A DNA stretch of 15,837 nt from an uncultured Lachnospiraceae bacterium (GTDB lineage: Bacteria; Bacillota; Clostridia; Lachnospirales; Lachnospiraceae). The notes under the pieces are model-generated. The model saw only the letters and a list, made by a program, of their open reading frames with translations. It ran no database searches and was not told the origin of the DNA. Below are positions 1 to 7,125 of this stretch, in pieces (the stretch's first letter is position 1; every line of letters begins with the position of its first letter). The DNA lies in contig CAJTZH010000064.1 of the NCBI GenBank assembly GCA_910584325.1, forward strand, positions 1-15,837. Direction: 5' to 3'. The position numbers were made by a program, and so were the translations under genes.

Positions 1-138
1 ATTCTTACCACCGGTATTCCATAACCGTTCCATATCGTATTTTTCATCAATAGCCGAGCATAACGCCTGCCAGACTTCATACAAGGATTGTCCGAGCAAT
101 TCAGTCATAACTGATTGAGATGGTATATTTTCAAGCAT
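1..138 (-). CDS. DUF3788-like protein, N-terminal 46 residues (runs off window)
   Basis: The minus-strand frame opens with ATG at 138-136, directly after a strong ribosome binding site (GGAGGAGATATC, reading from 150). It stays open to the window edge, so only 46 residues are visible and the C-terminus is missing. The peptide starts MLENIPSQSVMTELLGQSLY and continues with a W-x(2)-L, an acidic D-E-K-Y-D stretch and W-N-x-G-G-K. That pattern resembles the N-terminus of DUF3788 proteins, small cytoplasmic proteins of unknown function. It follows the zinc-ribbon gene by 34 bases in the same direction, so co-transcription is likely. The gene is clear from its start and binding site; the family is recalled from pattern, not confirmed by a search. 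Confidence 0.6.
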   Translation of the reverse strand, partial: MLENIPSQSVMTELLGQSLYEVWQALCSAIDEKYDMERLWNTGGKN

Positions 139-172
139 GATATCTCCTCCATAAATTTCGATTGCAGACTTT

Positions 173-409
173 CTATCTCCTTTTTCCATAAGGACAGACT
201 TCTATTTTCAAATAATTTTCCCTTGAGAACTTTTCATTATCTAAAACACATAATTTATTCGCTGTCGTTGCAACGCCATAATTACAATTTCTGCAGTTCC
301 ATGATAATGACAGTCCTTCAATACGCAAATCCATCATCGCGCCGCACTTCGGACAGCCGCTAAGCGTTTGAATATTCCATAATCCACACTCGTCACATCT
401 ATCTGTCAT
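173..409 (-). CDS. small zinc-ribbon protein, 78 aa
   Basis: This small protein has three CxxC pairs: CDEC near residues 5-8, CPKC near 19-22 and CRNC near 39-42. Two further single cysteines lie at about 54 and 73. Two of the pairs could form one zinc ribbon, with the third in a second knuckle. There is no signal peptide or membrane segment, so it is probably cytoplasmic. I chose the ATG at 409 because GGAG lies nine bases upstream of it. A TTG at 433 in the same frame would add eight residues but would swallow this binding site. It lies between a SUKH-fold gene and a DUF3788-like gene, all on one strand. No specific function can be assigned; nucleic-acid or protein binding is only what zinc ribbons usually do. 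Confidence 0.7.
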   Translation of the reverse strand: MTDRCDECGLWNIQTLSGCPKCGAMMDLRIEGLSLSWNCRNCNYGVATTANKLCVLDNEKFSRENYLKIEVCPYGKRR

Positions 410-490
410 TTTTATTTTCTCCAACAAACACAAACCTGTTCTGCCTACGAATACAAAACAGCCTCTTTCCCTGAAAGGACCCCTAAATCC

Positions 491-931
491 TTACGGCAGA
501 TGAATGCCGTTCTCTTCCACTGCTTCCTCCATCCCCTCCAAAATCCATCGTTTCACAAACGCTTCAAAAGTGGATTCTTCTATTCCATCTGCATGGTCGC
601 CCAAATAAAATTTTCCGTTATTATCCGCCAGTATCAGTGAACCGTCGCCAATATACGAACCGATTGCGTAGTATCCTTTAAACTCATCGGGAAAGTCTAA
701 CCGTGTTACCTGCTCCAGCGGATATATCTCCGACCCATGCATTCTGAAACCGTTTGCCAGAAGGAGAAATTCTTTATACCCCTGCGGAAGGAACGCATGG
801 TTTTCTTTTTCCCAGTTTTTTACTGACTCTTCGCTGATTCCTTTTGGAAACTTAAAATTGTCAATATCATTTTTCTCCAATATATCCGCAATAATGACAA
901 TCTTATCAAACAATTCTTTTACACGATACAT
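491..931 (-). CDS. SMI1/KNR4 (SUKH) family protein
   Basis: The 146-residue protein carries the hallmarks of the SUKH fold: an N-terminal helix, then LPQGYKEFLLLANGF (about 48-62), a hydrophobic IYPLEQV strand, and YIGDGSLILADNNGKFYLGD before a C-terminal helix with a W (SFEAFVKRW-type ending). SUKH proteins are soluble. In bacteria many act as immunity proteins against contact-dependent or polymorphic toxins, while others have no known partner. No toxin gene is visible within this window, so an immunity role is inference only. GGAGAGG precedes the ATG at a good distance. The start lies 12 bases after the stop of the upstream methyltransferase-like gene, so translational coupling is likely. 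Confidence 0.8.
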   Translation of the reverse strand: MYRVKELFDKIVIIADILEKNDIDNFKFPKGISEESVKNWEKENHAFLPQGYKEFLLLANGFRMHGSEIYPLEQVTRLDFPDEFKGYYAIGSYIGDGSLILADNNGKFYLGDHADGIEESTFEAFVKRWILEGMEEAVEENGIHLP

Positions 932-943
932 AATACCTCTCCA

Positions 944-1537
944 TCAACTTTCCCGTTTATATTTTCTTCCAAAATATCGGTTCACTGTCTTTTTGTATTC
1001 GATATACTCATTCCCAAAAGCCGTAGTAAGGAAATCTTCTTCCACATTGACAATCTGCAGATGAAGCATCAACACCGCAAAAACTGATACAAAAAACAAT
1101 GTCTGGCAAAAGAACATCATCAAAATCCCTATGTAAACTAAATCAAATCCCAGAAAAGCCGGATTACGGCTTAATTGATAAATTCCGTCCGTAACAAGTT
1201 CTGTTTTATCCGTTTCAGAAACGCCCGCGCGCCAGCTGTCTTTCATCGTCAGCACGGAAATCACAAATATAACGTCTCCCAAAACAGCTATCGCAATGCC
1301 TGCATACCTTACCCATATCGGAAACATCGAACGATTCATAAAAATGCTGTACACTTCGACTATCGGCGCCAATATTGTCGCGGCTTTCATCGTCAGTTCA
1401 ATGATTTTTACAAAACCGGCTTTCCCTTTTCCAATTTGGTTCGTCTGTATTCCTTTCTTCTTCTGAATCAGCATTTTGCCAAAGTAACATCCGTAAAATA
1501 TAAGCAAAATGAGCACTGCCGCTATCTGAAAAAACAT
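944..1537 (-). CDS. isoprenylcysteine methyltransferase (ICMT/PEMT-like) membrane protein
   Basis: This 197-residue integral membrane protein has a hydrophobic N-terminal segment (about 5-22), further segments near 50-65, 75-97 and 133-160, and a soluble tail. The C-terminal half holds the family signature: TELVTDGIYQLSRNPAFLG, then after two hydrophobic stretches Q-x-x-N-V-E-E-D-F-L, F-G-N-E-Y-x-x-Y and a basic end. Proteins of this fold transfer methyl groups from S-adenosylmethionine to lipid-embedded or hydrophobic substrates. The bacterial members mostly have unknown substrates. The ATG at 1537 follows GGGGAG. It is the first gene after the rpoZ terminator, so it probably has its own promoter. 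TTGACT at the terminator T-run is a possible -35 box, but no good -10 box lies at the right distance. Confidence 0.8.
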   Translation of the reverse strand: MFFQIAAVLILLIFYGCYFGKMLIQKKKGIQTNQIGKGKAGFVKIIELTMKAATILAPIVEVYSIFMNRSMFPIWVRYAGIAIAVLGDVIFVISVLTMKDSWRAGVSETDKTELVTDGIYQLSRNPAFLGFDLVYIGILMMFFCQTLFFVSVFAVLMLHLQIVNVEEDFLTTAFGNEYIEYKKTVNRYFGRKYKRES

Positions 1538-1578
1538 GTTTTCACTCCCCGCTTATTTAATAGATTTCCTATCAAGTC

Positions 1579-1618
1579 AAAAACTGCCGTACAATAACGC
1601 TCATTATCATACGACAGT
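1579..1618 (-). terminator. intrinsic terminator after rpoZ
   Basis: The arms ACTGCCGTA (1583-1591) and TACGACAGT (1610-1618) pair over nine positions with one G-T. On the minus strand the stem is followed by TTTTT (1583-1579). It begins 11 bases after the rpoZ stop. T-rich sequence on the other side means it could also work in the opposite direction. Confidence 0.85.
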
Positions 1619-1628
1619 CTTTTTCTCT

Positions 1629-1868
1629 TTATTCTTCTTCGCTTACGATTTTAACCTTGCCTTCAAAAACTTCCTCCACGGCGGTAGAAAGAGGCTTTCC
1701 GTTAGAAGCCGCCGCCATAGGTTCGTCGCCGTCGATTATCTGCCTTGCTCTCTTTGCCGTAGCAAGCACAATGGAATATCTGCTCTGTACAATCGGCTGT
1801 TCACCCGGTTCCACATCTTCGTTCACAACTTTCATAATCTCCGTATAAGATGGATGTATCATGTTCAT
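1629..1868 (-). CDS. rpoZ: DNA-directed RNA polymerase subunit omega
   Basis: RpoZ is the small omega subunit that helps assemble and stabilise RNA polymerase by binding the beta' subunit. The 79-residue length is usual for Firmicutes. The signature QSRYSIVLATAKRARQIIDG lies at about 28-47, followed by the KPLSTAVEEVFEGKVKIV segment typical of the C-terminal part. The ATG overlaps the gmk stop by four bases (ATGA), so the two genes are translationally coupled. It is the last gene of the operon, and a strong terminator follows directly. The gmk-rpoZ order is conserved in many Firmicutes and links nucleotide supply with transcription. Nothing about the gene is odd. Confidence 0.97.
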   Translation of the reverse strand: MNMIHPSYTEIMKVVNEDVEPGEQPIVQSRYSIVLATAKRARQIIDGDEPMAAASNGKPLSTAVEEVFEGKVKIVSEEE

Positions 1869-2497
1869 TCTCCTTCCGCAAAGCTCTTAAGCTCATCCTT
1901 TATATTATTAATCAAAGTGAGATTTTTCGCAACCCTTTTTTGCTCTGATTTGATAATTTCGTTGATATCTTCCACACAATCTTCTAAATTATCGTTGACG
2001 ACAATATAATCGTATGCCTCCACGCCCTCTGCTTCCTCGGCTGCACGCTTTAATCTTGCTTCAATAACGTCAAGATTCTCCGTTCCCCTTCCAATAAGTC
2101 TTTCCCGCAAAACGGCGGCGCTTGGCGGAACGACAAACAGCAATACCGCGTCGGGAAATTTTTGTTTAATCTTTAACGCTCCCTGAATTTCGATTTCAAG
2201 AATAACGTTTTTACCTGCCGCAAGCTGTTCTTCCACATACGCCTTAGGGGTTCCGTAATAATTCGCAACATACTGCGCATACTCCACCAGTTCGTCGTTT
2301 GCAATCATCTCCTCAAACATCTGCACCGTTTTAAAAAAATACTCTCTTCCGTCCTGTTCACCCTCCCGCGGCGCACGGGTCGTCGCCGATACGGACAGCG
2401 CGTATGTATTATACTTTTCAAGAAGCCGTTTCATAGCCGTCCCTTTTCCCGCTCCCGAAAATCCCGAAACAACCACCAGTAATCCCTGTTTATTCAT
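1865..2497 (-). CDS. gmk: guanylate kinase
   Basis: Gmk phosphorylates GMP to GDP with ATP in purine salvage and de novo synthesis; it is cytosolic and usually essential. The P-loop SGFSGAGKGT lies at residues 11-20, and the GMP-binding segment SATTRAPREGEQDGREYFF follows near 38-56. The lid R-x(2)-R region and the VVND motif are present. The length of 210 residues is normal. The start is ambiguous. ATG at 2497 gives MNKQGLLVVVSG, which lines up with other Gmk N-termini, and it overlaps the remA stop by eight bases. GTG at 2506 has the better-placed AAGGA and would add three residues (total span 1865-2506). I prefer the ATG by family alignment from memory. The rpoZ start overlaps its stop. 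Confidence 0.95.
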   Translation of the reverse strand: MNKQGLLVVVSGFSGAGKGTAMKRLLEKYNTYALSVSATTRAPREGEQDGREYFFKTVQMFEEMIANDELVEYAQYVANYYGTPKAYVEEQLAAGKNVILEIEIQGALKIKQKFPDAVLLFVVPPSAAVLRERLIGRGTENLDVIEARLKRAAEEAEGVEAYDYIVVNDNLEDCVEDINEIIKSEQKRVAKNLTLINNIKDELKSFAEGE

Positions 2498-2750
2498 TCT
2501 CTTCACCCGAATCCTTATTGTAAAATCTGTTTGAAATCGTCTCCGGCATCAATGCGGACAAAATTAACATTCCGCCATCCGTAACAATAACGCCTTTCGT
2601 TTTTCTGCCTTTCGTCGCGTCGATAACCGTTCCCGTATCTTTGGCATTTTGTATCATTCTCCTTGACGGCGCCGAATCCGGGCTGATTATCGCCACAATT
2701 TTACTTGAATTAACTACATTTCCAAAACCGATATTAATTAACTTTGTCAA
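2490..2750 (-). CDS. remA: RemA/DUF370 extracellular-matrix regulator, TTG start
   Basis: RemA is a small DNA-binding protein. In Bacillus subtilis it activates biofilm matrix and osmoprotection operons, and the family (DUF370) is widespread in Clostridia. From the TTG at 2750 the product reads M-T-KLINIGFGNVVNSSKI, continues with SPDSAPSRRMIQNAKDTG and IDATKGRKTKGVIVTDGG, and ends with the LSALMPETISNRF segment. All are typical of the family, and 86 residues is the usual length. I chose TTG 2750 because GGAGAGG lies six bases upstream and the protein then begins where relatives begin. The frame is open further upstream to a TTG at 2801 overlapping the yicC stop, but that would add 17 unrelated residues. 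It is followed by an overlapping gmk. Confidence 0.93.
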   Translation of the reverse strand: MTKLINIGFGNVVNSSKIVAIISPDSAPSRRMIQNAKDTGTVIDATKGRKTKGVIVTDGGMLILSALMPETISNRFYNKDSGEENE

Positions 2751-2793
2751 AATAAACCTCTCCGTTATGATTACTCCGTAATCTATAACTTTT

Positions 2794-3678
2794 CTACTCA
2801 ATATTCTGAATCTGTTCTCTTACTTTCTCTATTTCTGTCTTCAAATCAATCGCCATCTGGGAAATCTCCAGATTATTTGCCTTGGAAAGCGTTGTGTTCG
2901 CTTCACGGTTCATTTCCTGGGCAATGAAATCAAGTTTTCTGCCAATTCCCTCTTCACCGCCCGTAAGAAGCGTATCCTTCATGGACTGTATATGGCTCTT
3001 TAAGCGGACCATTTCCTCATCTACACAAATCTTATCGGCATAGATAACGACTTCCGTTGCGATTCTTCCCTCATCTATCGTGACATCGCCGAGAACCTCT
3101 TTTACTTTTTCCAGCAGTTTGTTGCGGTAGTCCCTTAAAATATCGTCGCTGTGGGAAGTAATGTACTCCGTCATCGCAGACATTCCGTCAAGTTTTTCCA
3201 GCAAATCATTCTTTAAACGTTCCCCTTCGGCTTTTCTTGCCGCCGCAATCTGTCCGCACGCTTTCGCAAACGCCTCTTGCGTTACGCGAAACAGCTCGTC
3301 TTCCTCCGGCTCTAATTCTTCTGTCATCAATACCTCCGGATATCTCGAAAGCGTTGATACGCGGATGTCGTCTTCCAATTCGAACTGCTGTGACATTTCC
3401 CTCAGCACGGAGAGGTATTTTGTCGCAATATCCGCATTATACCGGATATTCACATCTGTTCCCGATATATTTTCGATACTGATATAAATATCGACTTTTC
3501 CCCTATTGACATACTCCTTGAGGACCGCCTTTAAATTTGCCTCATACGCATTTAATTTTCTTGGCATTTTCAGGGATATGTCTATATACCTGTGATTGAC
3601 GGACTTCATCTCCACCGTCACCTTGTAATTTGGTCCCTGCGCCTCACCGCGCCCAAATCCGGTCATACTGTTAATCAT
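2794..3678 (-). CDS. yicC: YicC/YloC family endoribonuclease
   Basis: The 294-residue protein shows both halves of the YicC family. The N-terminus is MINSMTGFGRGEAQGPNYKV with SVNHRYIDISLKMPRKL, and the C-terminal DUF1732 part has IDEGRIATEVVIYADK, GRKLDFIAQEMNREANTTL-SKA and the final IEKVREQIQNIE. Members are cytoplasmic ring-forming endoribonucleases; the E. coli protein has been linked to turnover of a small RNA. GGAG precedes the ATG at 3678. Forty bases separate it from the upstream ATPase gene, and no promoter is visible in that gap, so it is probably read from the same transcript. The order yicC-remA-gmk-rpoZ is conserved in Firmicutes. Confidence 0.95.
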   Translation of the reverse strand: MINSMTGFGRGEAQGPNYKVTVEMKSVNHRYIDISLKMPRKLNAYEANLKAVLKEYVNRGKVDIYISIENISGTDVNIRYNADIATKYLSVLREMSQQFELEDDIRVSTLSRYPEVLMTEELEPEEDELFRVTQEAFAKACGQIAAARKAEGERLKNDLLEKLDGMSAMTEYITSHSDDILRDYRNKLLEKVKEVLGDVTIDEGRIATEVVIYADKICVDEEMVRLKSHIQSMKDTLLTGGEEGIGRKLDFIAQEMNREANTTLSKANNLEISQMAIDLKTEIEKVREQIQNIE

Positions 3679-3718
3679 TTTTTCTCCATCTCTTTCGGGT
3701 TAATCCCATATATTCTGT

Positions 3719-5773
3719 TCAGGTCCTGCTGCCGTGACAGGTAAAGTAAATCAACTGCTTGTGTTCACCCAGCGTTTTCAAAAACCGCATCGCATTATCC
3801 AGACGAATTTCATCAAGATTGACAAACGGATCGTCCAGAATGATACACGGCTGTTCCCCCTCAAACATAGCAGATACCAGTGCAAACCGCGTACACAATG
3901 ACAGCATATCGCGGTATCCCGTACTGTAACAATCCAGACTATGTTTTTCACCGTAATCCTCCACCGTAACATTCAAATCAATGTCAACGCTGACATTGTC
4001 AACCTGTCTTCCGTTTAGAAGATTCACATAACTCTTGAACGAATCTTTCATCTTCTGGATATATTTCGTCTTAAAACGGTCGTTCGCCGTCGTCAGATAC
4101 TCTCTTGTCATGGATAGAATTTCATACTGCCTGATACAGTCCTTTAATTCCAGTTCCAGACACCCCCTGCTCTGAAGCAGGTCATTCTCGTCATCATCGT
4201 CGTTTGTCAGCGCATCCATTCTTCTTGCAATGCTGTTCTTTTCTTCCATAACACTCATCAACGCGTTGTTCAGGCTTGTCTCTTTTTTTTGCAGTTCGCT
4301 AAGAGACAGCTTTGGCACTTGTACTGTCCTGATTTTATCTATCTCATTGGTATTTTCAAAATTCTCCAGCTCTCTTTTTGCCGCAATCATCATCTCCGTC
4401 AGTTTCTTGTACTCTTTGCCCTTCACATCAATCTCCGTAAGAGATTTCAGAATATTATCCGGCTGTTCCACCTGGAAATCCTTCACAAAATTATCAAGCG
4501 ACTTTTTCACCTGTTCTTTTTCAAGATTGTATTCCCTGACAGTAATTCTTGCGCAGTCAATTTCTTCGTCAATTTCCTGCACCTGGACGCGGTATTCTCT
4601 TCCTGCCTTCGTCCCCCCCAAAATCCATGTAATAATTCCAAGCAGGAACAAAATCGCGCCAACAGCGGCACATAGAACGGCAATCAGAATATCCAAATCG
4701 GTGAGCGCCCAAAGCACAACTCCGCACCCTATCGCAACAATACCAAACAACAGTAAAATGAAACTGCCCACCGGTGTTTTCCTGTGCGAAGTAAACTGCG
4801 TCTCCAGATTATGCCTGCGGTATTCCAGTTCCTTTAAATTTTCACTCTCATCGCGGTATTTCTCCTCAAGACGCGCAAGATTATCATACTCCTCCTTCTT
4901 TTCAGAGAGTCTGTCAAACTGTCCTTCTTTCTCAAAAAACAGTTTCGCCGCGTCCATCCTGCTCTTTGCCTCAAGGTGATTTTTCACCAGTAAATCATAA
5001 TGCGATTTTTTCGCTTTCAGTCCCTCGTATTCACCGGACTTTTTAATGTCGTCCCGGACGGATTTTAATTCGTCAAATAGCGCGACTCTCTTATTTTCCA
5101 GCTCGTTTCTCTTGTTCTTGAGCGTCTCAAACGACTCCGTGCGGTTGCTAAACTGTGCCAAATCATGGTTTATCTCACTGATTCGGTTCTCCAGTTCGGC
5201 AATTCTGCCCCGTTCTCCCGTTTTTTTGAAATATTTGAGCCTGGCGTCTATACTGTCCAGCGCCTTCTGAAAATTTTCCACATCATTACCGTTATTTGAC
5301 AAATTAGAAAGTTTTGCCGTCAGGCTGTCGTTCATTACAATATCTTTGCCTTCCTGCGGAAAAAAAGTGCTTCTTTCAAACGCAAACGCGTCAATGCCGA
5401 AAATCTCTTCTCCCGGACGTGTGCCGAAATCGTTGCTTACACGTCCTGTTGTTTCATCATACAGCGTATATTTGTCGGTTTTATCCTTCAAACCGAAAAA
5501 ACGCTCGATACGATATATTCTGTCCTGTATGGCAAATACAAGATATCCTCCGTAATTTCCGCCCTGCCAAGGCAGATATCTCTTTCTTTCATTTTCCGTA
5601 ACGGATTTCTTCGTGGTGTAATCCATTCCGTAAAACATCGCTTTGACAAACGCCGCAAACGTTGTCTTTCCCCACCCGTTTTCCTCAAGTATGATATTGA
5701 GTCCGTCTTCAAAGCTGTACCGGTATTCGTGCAGCTTACCAAAATTCTCTATGTAACAGTTTATTAATTTCAT
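3719..5773 (-). CDS. SbcC/YhaN-like AAA family ATPase with two membrane segments
   Basis: This is a 684-residue SMC/Rad50-type ATPase. The N-terminal half-domain has Walker A ENGWGKTT (about 31-38, Lys36) and a Q-loop-like FFPQEGKD near 140. Long coiled coils cover roughly 190-330 and 395-600. The C-terminal half has a signature-like STGYRDMLSL (about 617-626) and Walker B CIILDDPFVNLDE (643-655). The coiled coil is interrupted by two hydrophobic segments at about 337-388 (FILLLFGIVAIGCGVVLWAL and AVLCAAVGAILFLLGIITWI), which predict a membrane hairpin. The start codon overlaps the phosphoesterase stop by four bases, the standard SbcD-SbcC arrangement for a DNA-end nuclease complex. At 684 residues it is clearly shorter than Bacillus YhaN as I recall it. 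It probably acts with its neighbour on DNA ends, but the true substrate is unknown. Confidence 0.9.
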   Translation of the reverse strand: MKLINCYIENFGKLHEYRYSFEDGLNIILEENGWGKTTFAAFVKAMFYGMDYTTKKSVTENERKRYLPWQGGNYGGYLVFAIQDRIYRIERFFGLKDKTDKYTLYDETTGRVSNDFGTRPGEEIFGIDAFAFERSTFFPQEGKDIVMNDSLTAKLSNLSNNGNDVENFQKALDSIDARLKYFKKTGERGRIAELENRISEINHDLAQFSNRTESFETLKNKRNELENKRVALFDELKSVRDDIKKSGEYEGLKAKKSHYDLLVKNHLEAKSRMDAAKLFFEKEGQFDRLSEKKEEYDNLARLEEKYRDESENLKELEYRRHNLETQFTSHRKTPVGSFILLLFGIVAIGCGVVLWALTDLDILIAVLCAAVGAILFLLGIITWILGGTKAGREYRVQVQEIDEEIDCARITVREYNLEKEQVKKSLDNFVKDFQVEQPDNILKSLTEIDVKGKEYKKLTEMMIAAKRELENFENTNEIDKIRTVQVPKLSLSELQKKETSLNNALMSVMEEKNSIARRMDALTNDDDDENDLLQSRGCLELELKDCIRQYEILSMTREYLTTANDRFKTKYIQKMKDSFKSYVNLLNGRQVDNVSVDIDLNVTVEDYGEKHSLDCYSTGYRDMLSLCTRFALVSAMFEGEQPCIILDDPFVNLDEIRLDNAMRFLKTLGEHKQLIYFTCHGSRT

Positions 5774-6828
5774 GAATCTAGTTCCTCCCCGGAAAGCGCC
5801 CTGATACCAGTTAAAATAACCTGCTCTTTCGTCTCTTCCTCAAGAAATGATGATAATACCAGTCGGATAAATTCCCCTTTCAGCGTTGGGTCATACTGGT
5901 ACTCTTCAATATTGACGGCAAGTTTTGTCATGTCTTTCACCCTGCCGAAATAAAACCGTTCCAGAAGGCACTGTTCCAGATATCTGATATCCTTCTCGGC
6001 ATCCATGGAAATTCTGCCGGTAAGAACTACCTTTACAAGAGAATCTTCCGAAATATCACTGACTGCCGACTCTATTTTCTTGAGCATTGATACCGTCGTC
6101 TCCAAATTGCTTACATCCACGGCACGCTGATACAGTGTGCGGCTTGCCATCGGAACAAACTGCATGGAAAGTTTTCCTGTATTAATCTCCAACAGTATAA
6201 ATCCTTTTTCCCCGCACTCGTCAAATCCTCTTCCGTCAAGACAACCGCAATAAGCATATATTCCCCGCTCGTCAAGCGTTCCCTTCTTGTACGAATGAAC
6301 ATGTCCTAACGCAAGATAATCAATATATCTGCCCTTCAGCTCCCTAAGACGGATATCCTGCCCTTCCTGACCGTGAAGCAAAACGATATTTACTCTGTGC
6401 GAATCCAGAATTAAAGAATCATAAATAGAATCCTGATTATGTGAATTCAATTCGACGCCGGAAACAACCACGTCTTCAAACTCATATTTCGTCCATACGT
6501 CTCCGAAAAACAATAAATTATCCGGTTTGTCCGGCATATTGTCCATAAAATTTTCCGTATCATGGTTTCCCTTCAGATACAAAAAAGTAATGCCGGGATT
6601 CGAGCGTATTGCATCCAATACGGCATTGCGCACCTTCGCTGAAACTTTTGACGTATCAAACATATCTCCTGCTATCATCACGACCGATACCCAGTTCTTG
6701 CGCGCGTATTCCACCATCCTGAGAAATGTGGACAGGATCTCATTCTTTCGCTCCTTCGCTTTTTCCTTGGGTAAAACAGACTCCATCCTCGAATCCAGAT
6801 GCAAATCGCCACAATGTATAATTTTCAT
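5770..6828 (-). CDS. SbcD/YhaO-like metallophosphoesterase (DNA repair exonuclease)
   Basis: The 352-residue protein is a calcineurin-like phosphoesterase of the Mre11/SbcD/YhaO group. All metal-binding motifs are present: GDLHLD (7-12), GDMFD (54-58), GNHD (87-90), LHGQ (151-154) and GHVHS (175-179). A C-terminal region of about 150 residues follows and would dock onto the partner ATPase. It should be a Mn-dependent cytoplasmic nuclease working with the ATPase encoded immediately downstream (ATGA overlap). GGAG precedes the ATG. It is the first gene of a six-gene operon ending in rpoZ, and its leader carries a large palindrome. Its position ahead of yicC-remA-gmk-rpoZ links a DNA-end processing pair to housekeeping genes. 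The nuclease role is by family; no substrate can be read from sequence. Confidence 0.92.
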   Translation of the reverse strand: MKIIHCGDLHLDSRMESVLPKEKAKERKNEILSTFLRMVEYARKNWVSVVMIAGDMFDTSKVSAKVRNAVLDAIRSNPGITFLYLKGNHDTENFMDNMPDKPDNLLFFGDVWTKYEFEDVVVSGVELNSHNQDSIYDSLILDSHRVNIVLLHGQEGQDIRLRELKGRYIDYLALGHVHSYKKGTLDERGIYAYCGCLDGRGFDECGEKGFILLEINTGKLSMQFVPMASRTLYQRAVDVSNLETTVSMLKKIESAVSDISEDSLVKVVLTGRISMDAEKDIRYLEQCLLERFYFGRVKDMTKLAVNIEEYQYDPTLKGEFIRLVLSSFLEEETKEQVILTGIRALSGEELDS

Positions 6829-6864
6829 TCTAATCTCCAGTTTTCTAATCGTAATATGGCATGT

Positions 6865-7035
6865 TTTCCGAAAATTTTATTTTTCAGGTGAAAGGCTCTG
6901 GCTGCCGAAAAGGCAGCACAGAGAAATTGCCGAAAAGCGCATCCGGAAAACACGTTTTCCGTGTGCGCTTTTATGCAATTTTCCTCCCCGCCTACAGCGG
7001 GGAGTCTTTCACCTGAAAAATAAAATTTTCGGAAA
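6865..7035. repeat. 171-bp cloverleaf-like palindrome in an operon leader
   Basis: An outer inverted repeat of 34 bp (6865-6898 with 7002-7035) is perfect except for one G-T pair. Its interior folds into three hairpins. Hairpin 1 pairs CTCTGGCTGCC (6896-6906) with GGCAGCACAGAG (6912-6923). Hairpin 2 (6924-6981) is a long, almost perfect stem with a CACG loop and one 2x2 internal bulge. Hairpin 3 pairs CTCCCCGC (6984-6991) with GCGGGGAG (6997-7004). A few junction bases are shared between stems. It lies between the candidate promoter at 7055-7083 and the phosphoesterase ATG at 6828, so it would form the 5' leader of that mRNA. It may be a small non-autonomous mobile repeat (MITE-like) or a cis-acting RNA. 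Open frames across it are by-products of the palindrome. Confidence 0.85.
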
Positions 7036-7054
7036 TCCACGCATGATATAGTCT

Positions 7055-7083
7055 ATTATACACCATAAAAAAACTCGTTTCAA
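7055..7083 (-). promoter_or_regulatory. near-consensus vegetative promoter for the phosphoesterase-to-rpoZ operon
   Basis: TTGAAA (7083-7078) and TATAAT (7060-7055) are separated by exactly 17 bases, which is close to the housekeeping sigma consensus. Transcription should start near 7048, just before the large palindrome and about 220 bases ahead of the phosphoesterase ATG. The -35 box lies in the loop of the preceding gene's terminator, and the spacer includes one arm of that hairpin. Confidence 0.75.
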
Positions 7084-7114
7084 TCCGTATATTTCCAAAT
7101 TAAAGCGAGTTTTT
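7069..7114 (-). terminator. terminator of the ABC/XRE operon, probably bidirectional
   Basis: The arms AAAAACTCG (7069-7077) and CGAGTTTTT (7106-7114) pair perfectly over nine bases, with a 28-base loop in which a few further bases can pair. On the minus strand the stem leads into a T run (7073-7067). It starts 12 bases after the XRE gene stop. Because A runs and T runs flank both sides it may work in both directions. Confidence 0.75.
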
Positions 7115-7125
7115 GCTTTTATATA

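Noticed and set aside
434..490. Possible terminator after the SUKH gene (CCTTTC/GAAAG with a later TTTT)
   Set aside because: The stem is short and the T run is poor and displaced, so it is not supported as a terminator.
4230..4979. Long plus-strand open frame of 249 codons
   Set aside because: It lies wholly inside the SbcC/YhaN-like ATPase on the other strand, has low-complexity Ser/Phe-rich composition and lacks a binding site. It is a shadow frame.
6825..7051. Open frames on both strands through the palindrome, including one that ends overlapping the phosphoesterase ATG
   Set aside because: Both strands read the same peptide pieces because the DNA is an inverted repeat. No binding site or coding character is visible, and the minus frame relies on a GTG just inside the leader.
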